DNA from: an uncultured Clostridia bacterium
Lineage (GTDB): Bacteria > Bacillota > Clostridia > Christensenellales > UBA1242
Direction: 5' to 3'
NCBI GenBank assembly: GCA_934757865.1
Contig: CAKVLS010000005.1
Coordinates: 1 to 64,000, forward strand
DNA length: 64,000 nucleotides
Shown here in pieces: positions 20,122-27,435 of the stretch. A program made the translations under genes and the position numbers. The notes under the pieces were generated by a model. That model was not told where the DNA came from and ran no database searches. It worked only from the letters and a program-made list of their open reading frames with translations. Each line of letters starts with the position of its first letter. Position 1 is the first letter of the stretch.

Positions 20122-21218
20122 GCACCATTTTCATCAAGGCTTGCACACTCAAGGCATGTTATCTCAAGCAAAACTCTTGGGTTAAGCGCATATTTTAGGT
20201 CGCCCTCTATGCTGCTTAGCTTTTCCATAAAGGCAAGTAGTTTCTTGGTGCTTACTTTGTCACTTTGAGATTTTAGTCTCTCATACATCTCAGCAGGAAG
20301 TGCCAAAATGTCAGTGCTATCTTTACAACTTTTGATAACCATTAGGTCTCTAAAGTGTGTTGTCAAATCTTTTGATAGAGAGATTAAGTTTTTGCCACTG
20401 ACAAAAGCAGCGTGGACTTCGTCCAAAACTCCGCCGATATCTCCAGATATCATATTGTCAGCAAGTTTGATTATGCTCTCTCTGTCTGATATGCCAAGTA
20501 CATCAAGTACTGTGCTATATGTTACTTTGTTATTGCCATAAGCTATTACGCTATCGGCTATTGATAAAGTATCTCTTACTGAGCCCTCGCCAGCTTTTGC
20601 GATGACTTTTAGAGAATCTTCATCATATTCTATCTTCATCTCGTCAAAGATGTCTTTTAGTAATTTTTCAAGAAGGTTGACGCTAACAAGTCTAAAGTCA
20701 AATCTTAAACATCTTGAAAGTATAGTTGCAGGAAGTTTTCTAACCTCGGTAGTAGCTAAGATAAATACCGCATGTGCAGGTGGCTCTTCTAGAGTTTTTA
20801 GCAAGGCATTAAATGCGTTGATACTTAGCATGTGCACCTCGTCTATTATGTAGACTTTGTATTTTGCGTTAACGGGTGGGAATTTGACTTTGTCTCTAAT
20901 TTCTCTTATCTCATCAACACCATTATTAGATGCAGCATCTATCTCTAATATATCCATATTAGCTTCGTCTTCTAAAGCTTTGCAAACAGCACATTTGCCA
21001 CATGGAGAGCCATTAACAGGACTTAGACAGTTAATCGCCTTAGAAAAAATCTTAGCACAAGTAGTTTTACCTGTTCCACGACTACCAGTAAATAGGTATG
21101 CGTGAGCAATATTTCCGCTTTTGATCTGGTTAATCAAAGTAGTAGTGATATGGTCTTGTCCTATGACTTTGTCAAAAGTCGTTGGTCTGTATTTACGATA
21201 CAAAGCAACTGCACACAT
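20109..21218 (-). CDS. dnaX: DNA polymerase III subunit gamma (DnaX; tau by frameshift)
   Basis: ATPase of the sliding-clamp loader. Walker A GSRGTGKT at 45-52, zinc-binding cysteines C64, C73, C76 and C79, Walker B YIIDEVH near 125, the sensor region LATTEVRKLPATILSRC, then the lid and collar domains to residue 369. The unshifted frame ends GAKKN-stop at 20109, right after a run of nine A (20121-20113 on the minus strand). The rest of the usual protein lies in the -1 frame to 19741. The ATG has AAAGGA upstream. It starts 14 bases after sigH stops, so it is in the same operon. Confidence 0.95.
   Translation of the reverse strand: MCAVALYRKYRPTTFDKVIGQDHITTTLINQIKSGNIAHAYLFTGSRGTGKTTCAKIFSKAINCLSPVNGSPCGKCAVCKALEDEANMDILEIDAASNNGVDEIREIRDKVKFPPVNAKYKVYIIDEVHMLSINAFNALLKTLEEPPAHAVFILATTEVRKLPATILSRCLRFDFRLVSVNLLEKLLKDIFDEMKIEYDEDSLKVIAKAGEGSVRDTLSIADSVIAYGNNKVTYSTVLDVLGISDRESIIKLADNMISGDIGGVLDEVHAAFVSGKNLISLSKDLTTHFRDLMVIKSCKDSTDILALPAEMYERLKSQSDKVSTKKLLAFMEKLSSIEGDLKYALNPRVLLEITCLECASLDENGAKKN
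20113..20121 (-). other. dnaX: A9 slippery tract in dnaX
   Basis: Minus-strand sequence GGT GCA AAA AAA AAC TAA: nine A just before the unshifted stop. A -1 ribosomal slip, or transcripts with one extra A, reads AAA CTA ATT AAA and continues for about 120 codons. No clear Shine-Dalgarno-like stimulator was seen upstream. Confidence 0.65.
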
Positions 21219-21232
21219 AATTTTGTTTCCTT

Positions 21233-21838
21233 TTATTTTTTTAGATATTTCAGTTTTATTTTAATCCTATTTAGGGCATTGTCAATGCTTTTAGGGTCTT
21301 TTGCAAGTTTTTTAGAAATTTCTATATAGTTATAGCCTTCTATATATAGTTTCAAAACTCGTCTCTCAAAGTCACTAAGCTTTTCGTTAATAGAAGTATT
21401 TATCTCGGCGATTTTTTCGTGAGATAACATACTCTCTTCTGGGTTCAAACTCTCCGCACAAACATAAAAGCCTACTTCTTCGTTGTCCTCTTCGTCAGTT
21501 TTGCCTACGACAATTTTGCCTTGGGTATCTATAGAAAAGTACCCCATCATAGCTTTGTTTTTATCTCTGCTGGCAAGCTTGACCGCTTGAAGTAGCCTTC
21601 TTGTAACGCATAGGCTAGCAAAATTTTTGAAGGGTATTCCACTGTCTTCTTTGTAGCTTAAGCAAGCAGAATATAGTCCTATCATAGCCTCTTGCATTAG
21701 GTCATCAGGACCTGCGCCGACTAAGAAATATTTTCTTGTTATACTATTAAGCCTCTGGTTGTATCTTTTGGTTATCTCCTCAAAGGCCATTTCATCACCG
21801 CTAGCAACTTTTTTTACTAGTTCTTCGTCAGTTATCAT
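21233..21838 (-). CDS. sigH: RNA polymerase sigma factor SigH (Spo0H type)
   Basis: A 201-residue sigma-70 family factor. Region 2 holds the SigH-like stretch KYFLVGAGPDDLMQEAMIGLYSA (about 36-58). Region 4 (LSDFERRVLKLYIEGYNYIEISKKLAKDPKSIDNALNRIKIKL) is a helix-turn-helix for -35 binding. In Bacillus, SigH drives early sporulation and competence genes, and its gene follows rlmB as here. The start overlaps the rlmB stop by 4 bases (ATGA), so the two are translationally coupled. SpoIIE in the same window supports a sporulating host. Confidence 0.92.
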   Translation of the reverse strand: MITDEELVKKVASGDEMAFEEITKRYNQRLNSITRKYFLVGAGPDDLMQEAMIGLYSACLSYKEDSGIPFKNFASLCVTRRLLQAVKLASRDKNKAMMGYFSIDTQGKIVVGKTDEEDNEEVGFYVCAESLNPEESMLSHEKIAEINTSINEKLSDFERRVLKLYIEGYNYIEISKKLAKDPKSIDNALNRIKIKLKYLKK

Positions 21839-22563
21839 TTGAAATTCCTTTGTCTTACTATCTCATATACTATGGCGCTAGTAGCGGTAGAAGCATTAAG
21901 CGAATTAACTTTTCCGTACATAGGTAGTTTGATCATACCATCACAAAGCTCACCAGTTAGTCTTGATATACCTTTACCTTCATTACCGATAACTATTGCT
22001 ACTGGGCCTGTAAGGTTGGTCTTATATACATACTCGCCTTCCATATCTGCACCATAAACCCAAAAGCCTTCTTTTTTAAGTCTTTCAATCATTTGGTTGA
22101 TGTTGGCAGTTCTGCATATAGGTAAATGGTTGCAAGCGCCAGCACTTGTCTTAATAACAGTTGCATTGACAGCGCAAGCTCTCATCTTTGGTATAACTAC
22201 ACCATGAACACCGGCACACTCACAGACTCTAACTATGCTGCCCAAATTGTGTGGGTCCTCAATATTGTCAAGAATAACTACAAAAGGTTGCTCTCCACGA
22301 CTGCCAGCTAGTGCGATAATATCTTCTATCTCGCTATAAACAAAGTCTGTAATCTCTGCAACGAAGCCTTGATGACGACCAGTTTCGCTTGCTCTATCAA
22401 GAACTTTTTTGTCTACAAAGTTGATAGAAACATTTTTTTCTCTAGCTAGACTTATAATTCTGTTGCTGTGCTCGTCAGTTAGTCCCTTAGCTACCATTAG
22501 TTTATTAAAAGTTTTTCCGGCAGAAAGTGCCTCATAAACGCTATTTTTTCCTTCGATAATCAT
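21835..22563 (-). CDS. rlmB: 23S rRNA (guanosine-2'-O)-methyltransferase RlmB
   Basis: SpoU/TrmH-family 2'-O-methyltransferase, 242 residues. N-terminal substrate-binding domain (GKNSVYEALSAG...), then the knotted SPOUT domain with the three family motifs: ILDNIEDPHNLGSIVRVCE (about 98-116), AIVIGNEGKGIS, and LPMYGKVNSLNASTATSAIVYE at the end. Known RlmB modifies a guanosine in the peptidyl-transferase region of 23S rRNA. It overlaps mrnC and sigH by 4 bases on each side, as in a tight operon. The order mrnC-rlmB-sigH matches the conserved Firmicutes block. Confidence 0.95.
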   Translation of the reverse strand: MIIEGKNSVYEALSAGKTFNKLMVAKGLTDEHSNRIISLAREKNVSINFVDKKVLDRASETGRHQGFVAEITDFVYSEIEDIIALAGSRGEQPFVVILDNIEDPHNLGSIVRVCECAGVHGVVIPKMRACAVNATVIKTSAGACNHLPICRTANINQMIERLKKEGFWVYGADMEGEYVYKTNLTGPVAIVIGNEGKGISRLTGELCDGMIKLPMYGKVNSLNASTATSAIVYEIVRQRNFK

Positions 22564-22988
22564 TTTATTTCTCCAAAATTTTTAACTGATAAATTTAGTA
22601 TCTCATTTAATCTTTCTTTTTTGCCACACAAAAACAAGTAACCTAGCAGAGCCTCAAAAGCGGTACTTTTTTTGTACTCAATCATTTTGGCATGCTTAGA
22701 CATAGTGTTAACTTTTGTGTTGCGGGCTCTTTTGGCTACGGCTTGCTCGTCCTCTGTCAAACTATCATAAATATCATCAAGAGACTTGCTCTGAGCAGTG
22801 GCTTTCACAAAGTCAGTCGACATCTTGTGAAGTTTGCGACTACGGGCATTAGAAACCATGCAAAAATGTGTACGAATAAATAAGCTATAAACGGCATCTC
22901 CAACAAATGCTAGACTTTGCGGATTGATGAGCAAAATATCTTTGTCGGACTTGGCCTGCATGTTAAATATATCAATTGTGTTTTCCAT
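22560..22988 (-). CDS. mrnC: Mini-ribonuclease 3 (MrnC)
   Basis: A 142-residue RNase III-like protein without the double-stranded RNA-binding domain. Family motifs are LAFVGDAVYSLFIRTHF (about 26-42, with the catalytic Asp) and STAFEALLGYLF near 109. MrnC in Bacillus matures 23S rRNA, and the next gene, rlmB, also acts on 23S rRNA. It is the first gene of the operon. The ATG at 22988 has no Shine-Dalgarno sequence and lies only 7 bases past a strong extended -10, so the message would be nearly leaderless. An internal ATG at residue 10 also lacks a ribosome site. Confidence 0.93.
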   Translation of the reverse strand: MENTIDIFNMQAKSDKDILLINPQSLAFVGDAVYSLFIRTHFCMVSNARSRKLHKMSTDFVKATAQSKSLDDIYDSLTEDEQAVAKRARNTKVNTMSKHAKMIEYKKSTAFEALLGYLFLCGKKERLNEILNLSVKNFGEIK

Positions 22989-22995
22989 ACGGCAT

Positions 22996-23004
22996 ATTAT
23001 ACCA
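22996..23004 (-). promoter_or_regulatory. Extended -10 promoter of the mrnC-recR operon
   Basis: Minus strand TGG directly followed by a perfect TATAAT (23001-22996). No good -35 at the normal distance; TTGCTT lies 21 bases upstream of the -10. The start would fall at about 22989, one base before the mrnC ATG. Confidence 0.65.
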
Positions 23005-23054
23005 CAAAATATAATAATTAAAAAGCAATTTTTTTAGTTAATAAAAAATTGTCA

Positions 23055-23087
23055 AAAAAGAAAAATGGGCCATAAAAAGCCCATTTT
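23055..23087 (-). terminator. Terminator of cwlD
   Basis: AAAATGGGC (23062-23070) pairs with GCCCATTTT (23079-23087), followed on the minus strand by a T-rich run. It sits 14 bases past the cwlD stop codon and separates it from the mrnC promoter. Confidence 0.85.
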
Positions 23088-23100
23088 AATTTTGAGTCTA

Positions 23101-23796
23101 TCAAAAGCTTACCCCAAAGAACGCAATCACGCCGCAAGTCACTGCATAGCAAAATTTGTCTTGATAATCTTTTGTTTGAAGAAGACTCTCTTCTTCTCTA
23201 TTGCTCAAAAATCCGCACTCAATAAGGCATGCCGGAAGGCTGGTGCAATTGACTATAAAATAATCTCCAACTTTGGCAGTCTTGTTTGTATTATTTAGCA
23301 AACTCTTTAACTCTTGCTGAACACTACTCGCTAGCTTTTCGCCACTTTCGTTACCCTTAGCAAAAAATACCTGTGAGCCATGAGAACTTTCTCTTGGGTA
23401 ACTATTCATGTGAACAGAAAGAACTAAATCGGCGTTGGAGCTTTCAATTATTTCTTTTCGCTTTTTCATATCACTTTTTTTGAGATTTTTTGCGAGTGGG
23501 TCATATAGCCCATTTCCGTCACTTCTTGTCATCACGACCCTAAACCCATAAGCTGTGAGTTTCTCCCTTAAATTTTTGGCATAGATAAGATTGAGATTGC
23601 TCTCAATAACTCCCGTAAACTTGCCGACAGACCCACCGTCTACTCCGCCGTGACCTGCGTCAATCACAACTGTAACATCACGGCGAGGAACGGACACAAA
23701 TTCAGTTTTTGCAGCCGAATAAATACATACACTTGCAAGAAAAAATGCAAAAATTATTAGAAAATACAAAGACTTTTTGTGAAAGGCAAAAAACAT
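23101..23796 (-). CDS. cwlD: N-acetylmuramoyl-L-alanine amidase CwlD
   Basis: Amidase_3 family enzyme of 231 residues with an N-terminal membrane segment (about 10-28, YFLIIFAFFLASVCIYSAA) that serves as signal or anchor. Zinc-site motifs are visible: VIDAGHGGVDGG (His), E after GVIES, and SVHMNSY (His). The final VNCTSLPACLIECGFLSNREEE carries the catalytic Glu. In spore formers CwlD removes peptide side chains in cortex peptidoglycan so that muramic lactam can form. The start has GGGGGA 5-6 bases upstream. Size and anchor fit CwlD better than a general autolysin, but that is a family-level call. Confidence 0.85.
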   Translation of the reverse strand: MFFAFHKKSLYFLIIFAFFLASVCIYSAAKTEFVSVPRRDVTVVIDAGHGGVDGGSVGKFTGVIESNLNLIYAKNLREKLTAYGFRVVMTRSDGNGLYDPLAKNLKKSDMKKRKEIIESSNADLVLSVHMNSYPRESSHGSQVFFAKGNESGEKLASSVQQELKSLLNNTNKTAKVGDYFIVNCTSLPACLIECGFLSNREEESLLQTKDYQDKFCYAVTCGVIAFFGVSF

Positions 23797-23814
23797 TTAT
23801 CCCCCAAAAGTTTT

Positions 23815-24065
23815 TGTGGATAACTCAAAAAACTTAGAATTCTTTTGAAAAAAATGTAGAAAAACACTTGACAGAGCCGATTTTACCCACTTATCCACAG
23901 AGTTATCCACATTTATCCACAAAAATCAAGTGGTTGTCCACAAAATATACGCTAACTCTATAATGTATTCGGCTGTGAAACTTTTTATTCTTGCCAAATG
24001 TTTCACAAAAAGTGAAAAGTAAAAATTTTTTGTTATAAAAAGATAACTAAGAAAATAAGAGATTA
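23815..24065. other. DnaA-box cluster with AT-rich flank, candidate replication origin
   Basis: In the 323-base gap between cwlD and tsaD, perfect DnaA boxes TTATCCACA lie on the plus strand at 23891-23899, 23903-23911 and 23913-23921. A fourth perfect box is inverted at 23815-23823, and TTGTCCACA at 23934-23942 is one mismatch away. To the right, about 23985-24065 is very AT-rich with the inverted repeat TTTCAC/GTGAAA. Four perfect boxes in about 110 bases plus an AT-rich stretch is the usual look of oriC. dnaA itself is not in the window. A DnaA-controlled promoter or titration site is the alternative. Confidence 0.6.
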
Positions 24066-24100
24066 AAAAACAACTCCCAAAAAATATATTTGAGAGTTGT
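24064..24100 (-). terminator. Terminator of tsaD
   Basis: ACAACTC (24070-24076) pairs with GAGTTGT (24094-24100), with extra A/T pairs inside, followed on the minus strand by six T. It lies 20 bases past the tsaD stop. Confidence 0.8.
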
Positions 24101-24119
24101 AGGTATTTTTTATTTTCTA

Positions 24120-25178
24120 CTAAATTTTTAGGCTAGGCTCAGCAGATAAAGTCATATCACTAATACCACTATTATTGATAAGATTATAATAGCCAAGACA
24201 AGCTATCATAGCTGCATTGTCTGTACATAGTCTAATAGGTGGAGCATAAACTTTTATGCCGTTTTTCTCGCCTTCTTCGGTTATCTTACCTCTTAGGTAG
24301 CTATTAGCTGCTACACCACCAGCGATACAAATTTTGTCCATATTGTATTCTTTGGCTGCTCTTACAGTTCTCTCGACAAGACCATCAACGGCTTCTGTCT
24401 GGAAAGATGCACAGATGTCAGGAATATTTAGCTCCTCGCCATTTTGGTTTAGTTTATGAACATAATTTATTACAGCTGTTTTTAGTCCGCTATAACTAAT
24501 GTTGTAAGTATGTTTTAGGGTGTCAATTTTTACAAAGTCAATGCTCTTTTTTCCTTCTTTGGCAAGTTTATCGATCTTAGGTCCGCCTGGGTATTCTAGT
24601 CCCAAAACTCTTGCGACCTTGTCATAAGCTTCGCCAATAGCATCGTCTAGAGTTGAGCCGATAAATGTTTGGTTAAGATAGTCATCAACTCTAACAATGG
24701 CAGTGTGTCCGCCGCTAACAATTAAGCCAATAAAAGGTGGCTCCAAAGTCTTGTCAGCTATGTAGTTAGCTGCCATGTGACCTTTGATATGATTTACTTT
24801 AACAAGTGGAAGTCCCAAGCTATATGCTAGAGATTTTGCGTACGCAACACCTACCATAAGAGCGCCTATAAGACCTGCGCCATAAGTTACAGCTATTGCA
24901 TCTATCTCGCATAGGTCAAGTTTAGCTTCTTCTAATGCCTCTTTCAAAACATTGTCTATAGCCTCAACATGGTTACGAGATGCCACCTCCGGCACAACAC
25001 CACCAAAGCGCTTGTGTATTTCAATTTGGCTAGAAATGATATTGGTCAAAACTTCTCTGCCGTTTTTTACGATAGATATAGAAGTTTCGTCACAACTACT
25101 CTCTATGCCAAGAACATAAATGTTTTCTTTATTTTTTAGGCTATTTAATTTTTGTTTAACACTTTCTTCGTATGTCAT
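24120..25178 (-). CDS. tsaD: tRNA N6-threonylcarbamoyladenosine transferase TsaD
   Basis: Kae1/TsaD protein, 352 residues. It transfers the threonylcarbamoyl group to A37 of ANN-decoding tRNAs together with TsaB and TsaE. Visible motifs are VLGIESSCDETSIS (about 22-35), the metal-binding pair in VNHIKGHMAANYI, the nucleotide-binding SGGHTAIV, and CIAGGVAANSYLR. The first 20 or so residues (MTYEESVKQKLNSLKNKEN) are extra compared with typical members. The ATG has GGTGAA about 7 bases upstream, and there is no internal Met before the core, so the extension seems real. Single gene with its own promoter and terminator. Confidence 0.96.
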   Translation of the reverse strand: MTYEESVKQKLNSLKNKENIYVLGIESSCDETSISIVKNGREVLTNIISSQIEIHKRFGGVVPEVASRNHVEAIDNVLKEALEEAKLDLCEIDAIAVTYGAGLIGALMVGVAYAKSLAYSLGLPLVKVNHIKGHMAANYIADKTLEPPFIGLIVSGGHTAIVRVDDYLNQTFIGSTLDDAIGEAYDKVARVLGLEYPGGPKIDKLAKEGKKSIDFVKIDTLKHTYNISYSGLKTAVINYVHKLNQNGEELNIPDICASFQTEAVDGLVERTVRAAKEYNMDKICIAGGVAANSYLRGKITEEGEKNGIKVYAPPIRLCTDNAAMIACLGYYNLINNSGISDMTLSAEPSLKI

Positions 25179-25196
25179 TTTGTTTCACCAAAATCA

Positions 25197-25225
25197 AGTA
25201 TAACACCATTTATTTTTGAAAGCAA
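25197..25225 (-). promoter_or_regulatory. tsaD promoter
   Basis: Minus strand TTGCTT (25225-25220), 17-base spacer ending in TGT, -10 TATACT (25202-25197), an extended -10. Confidence 0.6.
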
Positions 25226-25267
25226 ATATTTTATGCACAAGGTATTATTTTACTTATTGGGCTGCTA

Positions 25268-25296
25268 TTGACAAAAGACGCCAAAAAAGGTACAAT
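25268..25296 (+). promoter_or_regulatory. Promoter of the 355-residue unknown gene
   Basis: TTGACA (25268-25273), 17-base spacer, TACAAT (25291-25296). The predicted start at about 25303 leaves a leader of about 22 bases with GGAGGG at 25312-25317. This excludes starts upstream of 25325. Confidence 0.8.
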
Positions 25297-25324
25297 TATA
25301 ATAACAAATATGGAGGGAACATAT

Positions 25325-26392
25325 ATGGCAAAAAATAAATATAAGGTAACAAAAGCCAATTCTATTGATTACGAAACAGAAGTGCTTGCAAGATATGTAG
25401 AAAAGAATCTAAAAGCTGGTAAAGTTCCTTGTCTAAGATATTGCTCAGCTGAAGAACTTGACAAGTTTGAAGAATACGAAAGAAGTTTTAGAGATCTTGG
25501 CAAAAAGATAAAGGAAGCCCAAACAGAAGGCAATATGGACGAGATCGCAAGACTTACCGCCGAAGTAAAGAAAGAAACAGCCTTTATGCAAAAAGATCTT
25601 GGTGTTGACGGCAAAAAATATCAAGGCGCTGAACAAACTAACGGCAATTTGATTGAAGGCGAAAATTATATTTTCTTATTTAAGCTAAACACAAAAGACG
25701 CAAGAGCATTAAGAAGTAGCATTCATATCGCTCTTGAAAGTATAAAGTTTGAAAGACAAGTAACCGAACAACAAGATAATAACTGTTACCCAGAATATTT
25801 TAGTAGTCTATTCTTTGTAGATGCAGAAAAATTCCCTACACAATATGGCAGATATTGGCCAAATGGCGAAGACTCTATTGTTGAATTAAAAGAATACCAC
25901 ATTAACACAAAAGATTTTGACCCACTATCATTCAAGCCAGCATCTCAAGTGCATGATATGAAAATGCTAGCAGACTTTTTGGTGTCAACTGACAGAGCTG
26001 ACTATGATATTGAAAGCCTTGCCGAAGAGACCAAAGAGTTCATTGATATGGCAAGAGTATTAAGAGAACAAGGCGTTCCAATCCCTTACTTTGAAGGTGA
26101 AGAAGCTCCAAAAGTTTTGAGCCTAATAGACTTCCAAAGAAAATATAAAAACATCGACCCATTTGAGGTAGAATCTCTATATGGACTAAGAGACATGACA
26201 AAGGAATGCGGAAAAGAAGCTTTAGCTGAGCTAGAGGAATACTATAAAAATAGTTCTCCAGAATTATACACCGCTTACAAAGATATTGTTTGCGGAGTGG
26301 ACATTAGCAAAAAGCAAGACAATAATGCTAGTCAAGGTGATAACGGCGGACAAGGAGGAAACTCTGGACATGGTCAAGGCGATGAAGAATAA
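25325..26392 (+). CDS. Hypothetical protein, 355 residues, Gly/Gln/Asn-rich tail
   Basis: I do not recognise the family. The protein is acidic and soluble, with no signal peptide or membrane segment. It opens MAKNKYKVTKANSIDYETEVLARYVEKNLKAGK, has a charged helical stretch at about 45-90, a mixed core at about 95-300 (ENYIFLFKLNTKDARALRSSIHIAL; SSLFFVDAEKFPTQYGRYWP), and ends in a low-complexity Gly/Gln/Asn tail after residue 335. The start is fixed at 25325 by GGAGGG and by the promoter lying just upstream. It is a single gene with a strong promoter and a strong terminator, so it is probably well expressed. The neighbours give no functional clue. Confidence 0.8.
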   Translation: MAKNKYKVTKANSIDYETEVLARYVEKNLKAGKVPCLRYCSAEELDKFEEYERSFRDLGKKIKEAQTEGNMDEIARLTAEVKKETAFMQKDLGVDGKKYQGAEQTNGNLIEGENYIFLFKLNTKDARALRSSIHIALESIKFERQVTEQQDNNCYPEYFSSLFFVDAEKFPTQYGRYWPNGEDSIVELKEYHINTKDFDPLSFKPASQVHDMKMLADFLVSTDRADYDIESLAEETKEFIDMARVLREQGVPIPYFEGEEAPKVLSLIDFQRKYKNIDPFEVESLYGLRDMTKECGKEALAELEEYYKNSSPELYTAYKDIVCGVDISKKQDNNASQGDNGGQGGNSGHGQGDEE

Positions 26393-26494
26393 TCTAAACG
26401 ATAATTCTTAATAGCCTAATGTCGTAACTATAAGATATTTATTACAAGATAATGAGAAACAAAATTAGTTAAACAAAGTAAATAAATTAAACCA

Positions 26495-26529
26495 AAAAAG
26501 AAGCTACAAAATGTAGCTTCTTTTTTTTA
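26495..26529. terminator. Bidirectional terminator between the unknown gene and the dCMP deaminase gene
   Basis: GAAGCTACA (26501-26509) pairs perfectly with TGTAGCTTC (26513-26521) around AAA. Eight T follow on the plus strand, and six A precede it so that the minus strand also ends in T. Confidence 0.9.
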
Positions 26530-26643
26530 TTTTATTAAAACTTTTATAATCATTGTAATTCAAAATTTTGCGTGATATATGCTAGATAAAAGTCCAATGC
26601 TGGCAAAAAACTAAATTTTAATAAAAGCTAGGTTCTTGCAAAA

Positions 26644-27117
26644 TTAGTCTTCCATTTTTTCGACTTTTACGCCAGCCTCTTCAAATAACTTCATAGAAAA
26701 TTCGTCAGGATAAGGATACTTATATACCACTCTCCTTACGCCTGCACTTATTAGCATTCGAGTGCAGATTGAGCAAGGTTGATGAGTTACATAGATTGTA
26801 CTACCCTCGGTATTTAGGCCTAATTTAGCAGCTTGAACGATGGCATTTTGTTCGGCATCTATTGAGTAACAAATTTCTCTTTTTGTGCCGCTCTCTATAC
26901 CTAATTTTTCTCTTAGGCACTCCCCACGCTCAAAGCAGTTTTTTACGCCAGATGGAGCACCATTATAGCCTACGGTTAGTATTCTATTTTTCTTAACTAG
27001 CACAGCGCCTATCTTTCTATTAGGTCTAAAACATGTACTCCATGTGGCAACAAGTTCGGCTAGTTCCATATATCTTTTGTCCCACTTCTTTTGAGACTCG
27101 GCATCTAAGTGTTCCAT
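26644..27117 (-). CDS. comEB: dCMP deaminase (ComEB type)
   Basis: Zinc-dependent deaminase, 157 residues, converting dCMP to dUMP for thymidylate synthesis. The zinc and catalytic motifs are visible: DAEQNAIVQAA (here Asp-Ala-Glu where many members have His-Ala-Glu) near residue 77, and THQPCSICTRMLI near 101. GYNGAPSGVKNC is the substrate-loop motif of the family, and the extra Cys/His around ERGEC fit a second zinc site. The start follows GGAGG by 6 bases. The message has a long leader of about 170 bases with several hairpins. A separate dCTP deaminase gene lies at 49.3 kb, so the cell has two routes to dUMP. Confidence 0.93.
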   Translation of the reverse strand: MEHLDAESQKKWDKRYMELAELVATWSTCFRPNRKIGAVLVKKNRILTVGYNGAPSGVKNCFERGECLREKLGIESGTKREICYSIDAEQNAIVQAAKLGLNTEGSTIYVTHQPCSICTRMLISAGVRRVVYKYPYPDEFSMKLFEEAGVKVEKMED

Positions 27118-27286
27118 ATTTCCTCCAAAATTTCTAAATTTTGCTACCTAACTCTGTTAAGCAACTAACTAAAAAGCAAACCTATTACGGCTGATAGTTT
27201 CTTGTATTTTATCGCCGTAGCAATATAATGCGGCGTAAAAATTGAGGCAAGTAATTTTGTGCTTACAATAGTTAAAATCTTATTGC
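27118..27286 (-). other. Structured 5' leader of the dCMP deaminase gene
   Basis: This is most of the 318-base gap between the deaminase and hydrogenase genes. On the transcript three stems are visible: TTGTGC with GCACAA at the very 5' end, CGCCG with CGGCG (within 27212-27235), and CAAAATTT with AAATTTTG ending directly before the GGAGG ribosome site. No known riboswitch was recognised. The rest of the gap, 27287-27435, has the promoter and a CCTCAAAAA/TTTTTGAGG hairpin at 27330-27359 that may end the hydrogenase transcript weakly. Confidence 0.45.
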
Positions 27287-27292
27287 ACAATT

Positions 27293-27321
27293 ATCTTAGC
27301 ATAATAATTTATTTTTGTTAA
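27293..27321 (-). promoter_or_regulatory. dCMP deaminase gene promoter
   Basis: Minus strand TTAACA (27321-27316), 17-base spacer ending in TGC, -10 TAAGAT (27298-27293). Start near 27286. Confidence 0.5.
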
Positions 27322-27435
27322 ACTTTTGACCTCAAAAAGTTAATCTCAGTTTTTTGAGGCTTTGTTTATTTAGTCTAATGACATAATAATTATATAATTG
27401 ATATATTAGCTTTTAGCTTAATATAATTTTACTTT

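Noticed and set aside
25268..25324. TTG start at 25268 for the 355-residue protein
   Set aside because: It lies in the -35 of a near-consensus promoter; GGAGGG fixes the start at 25325.
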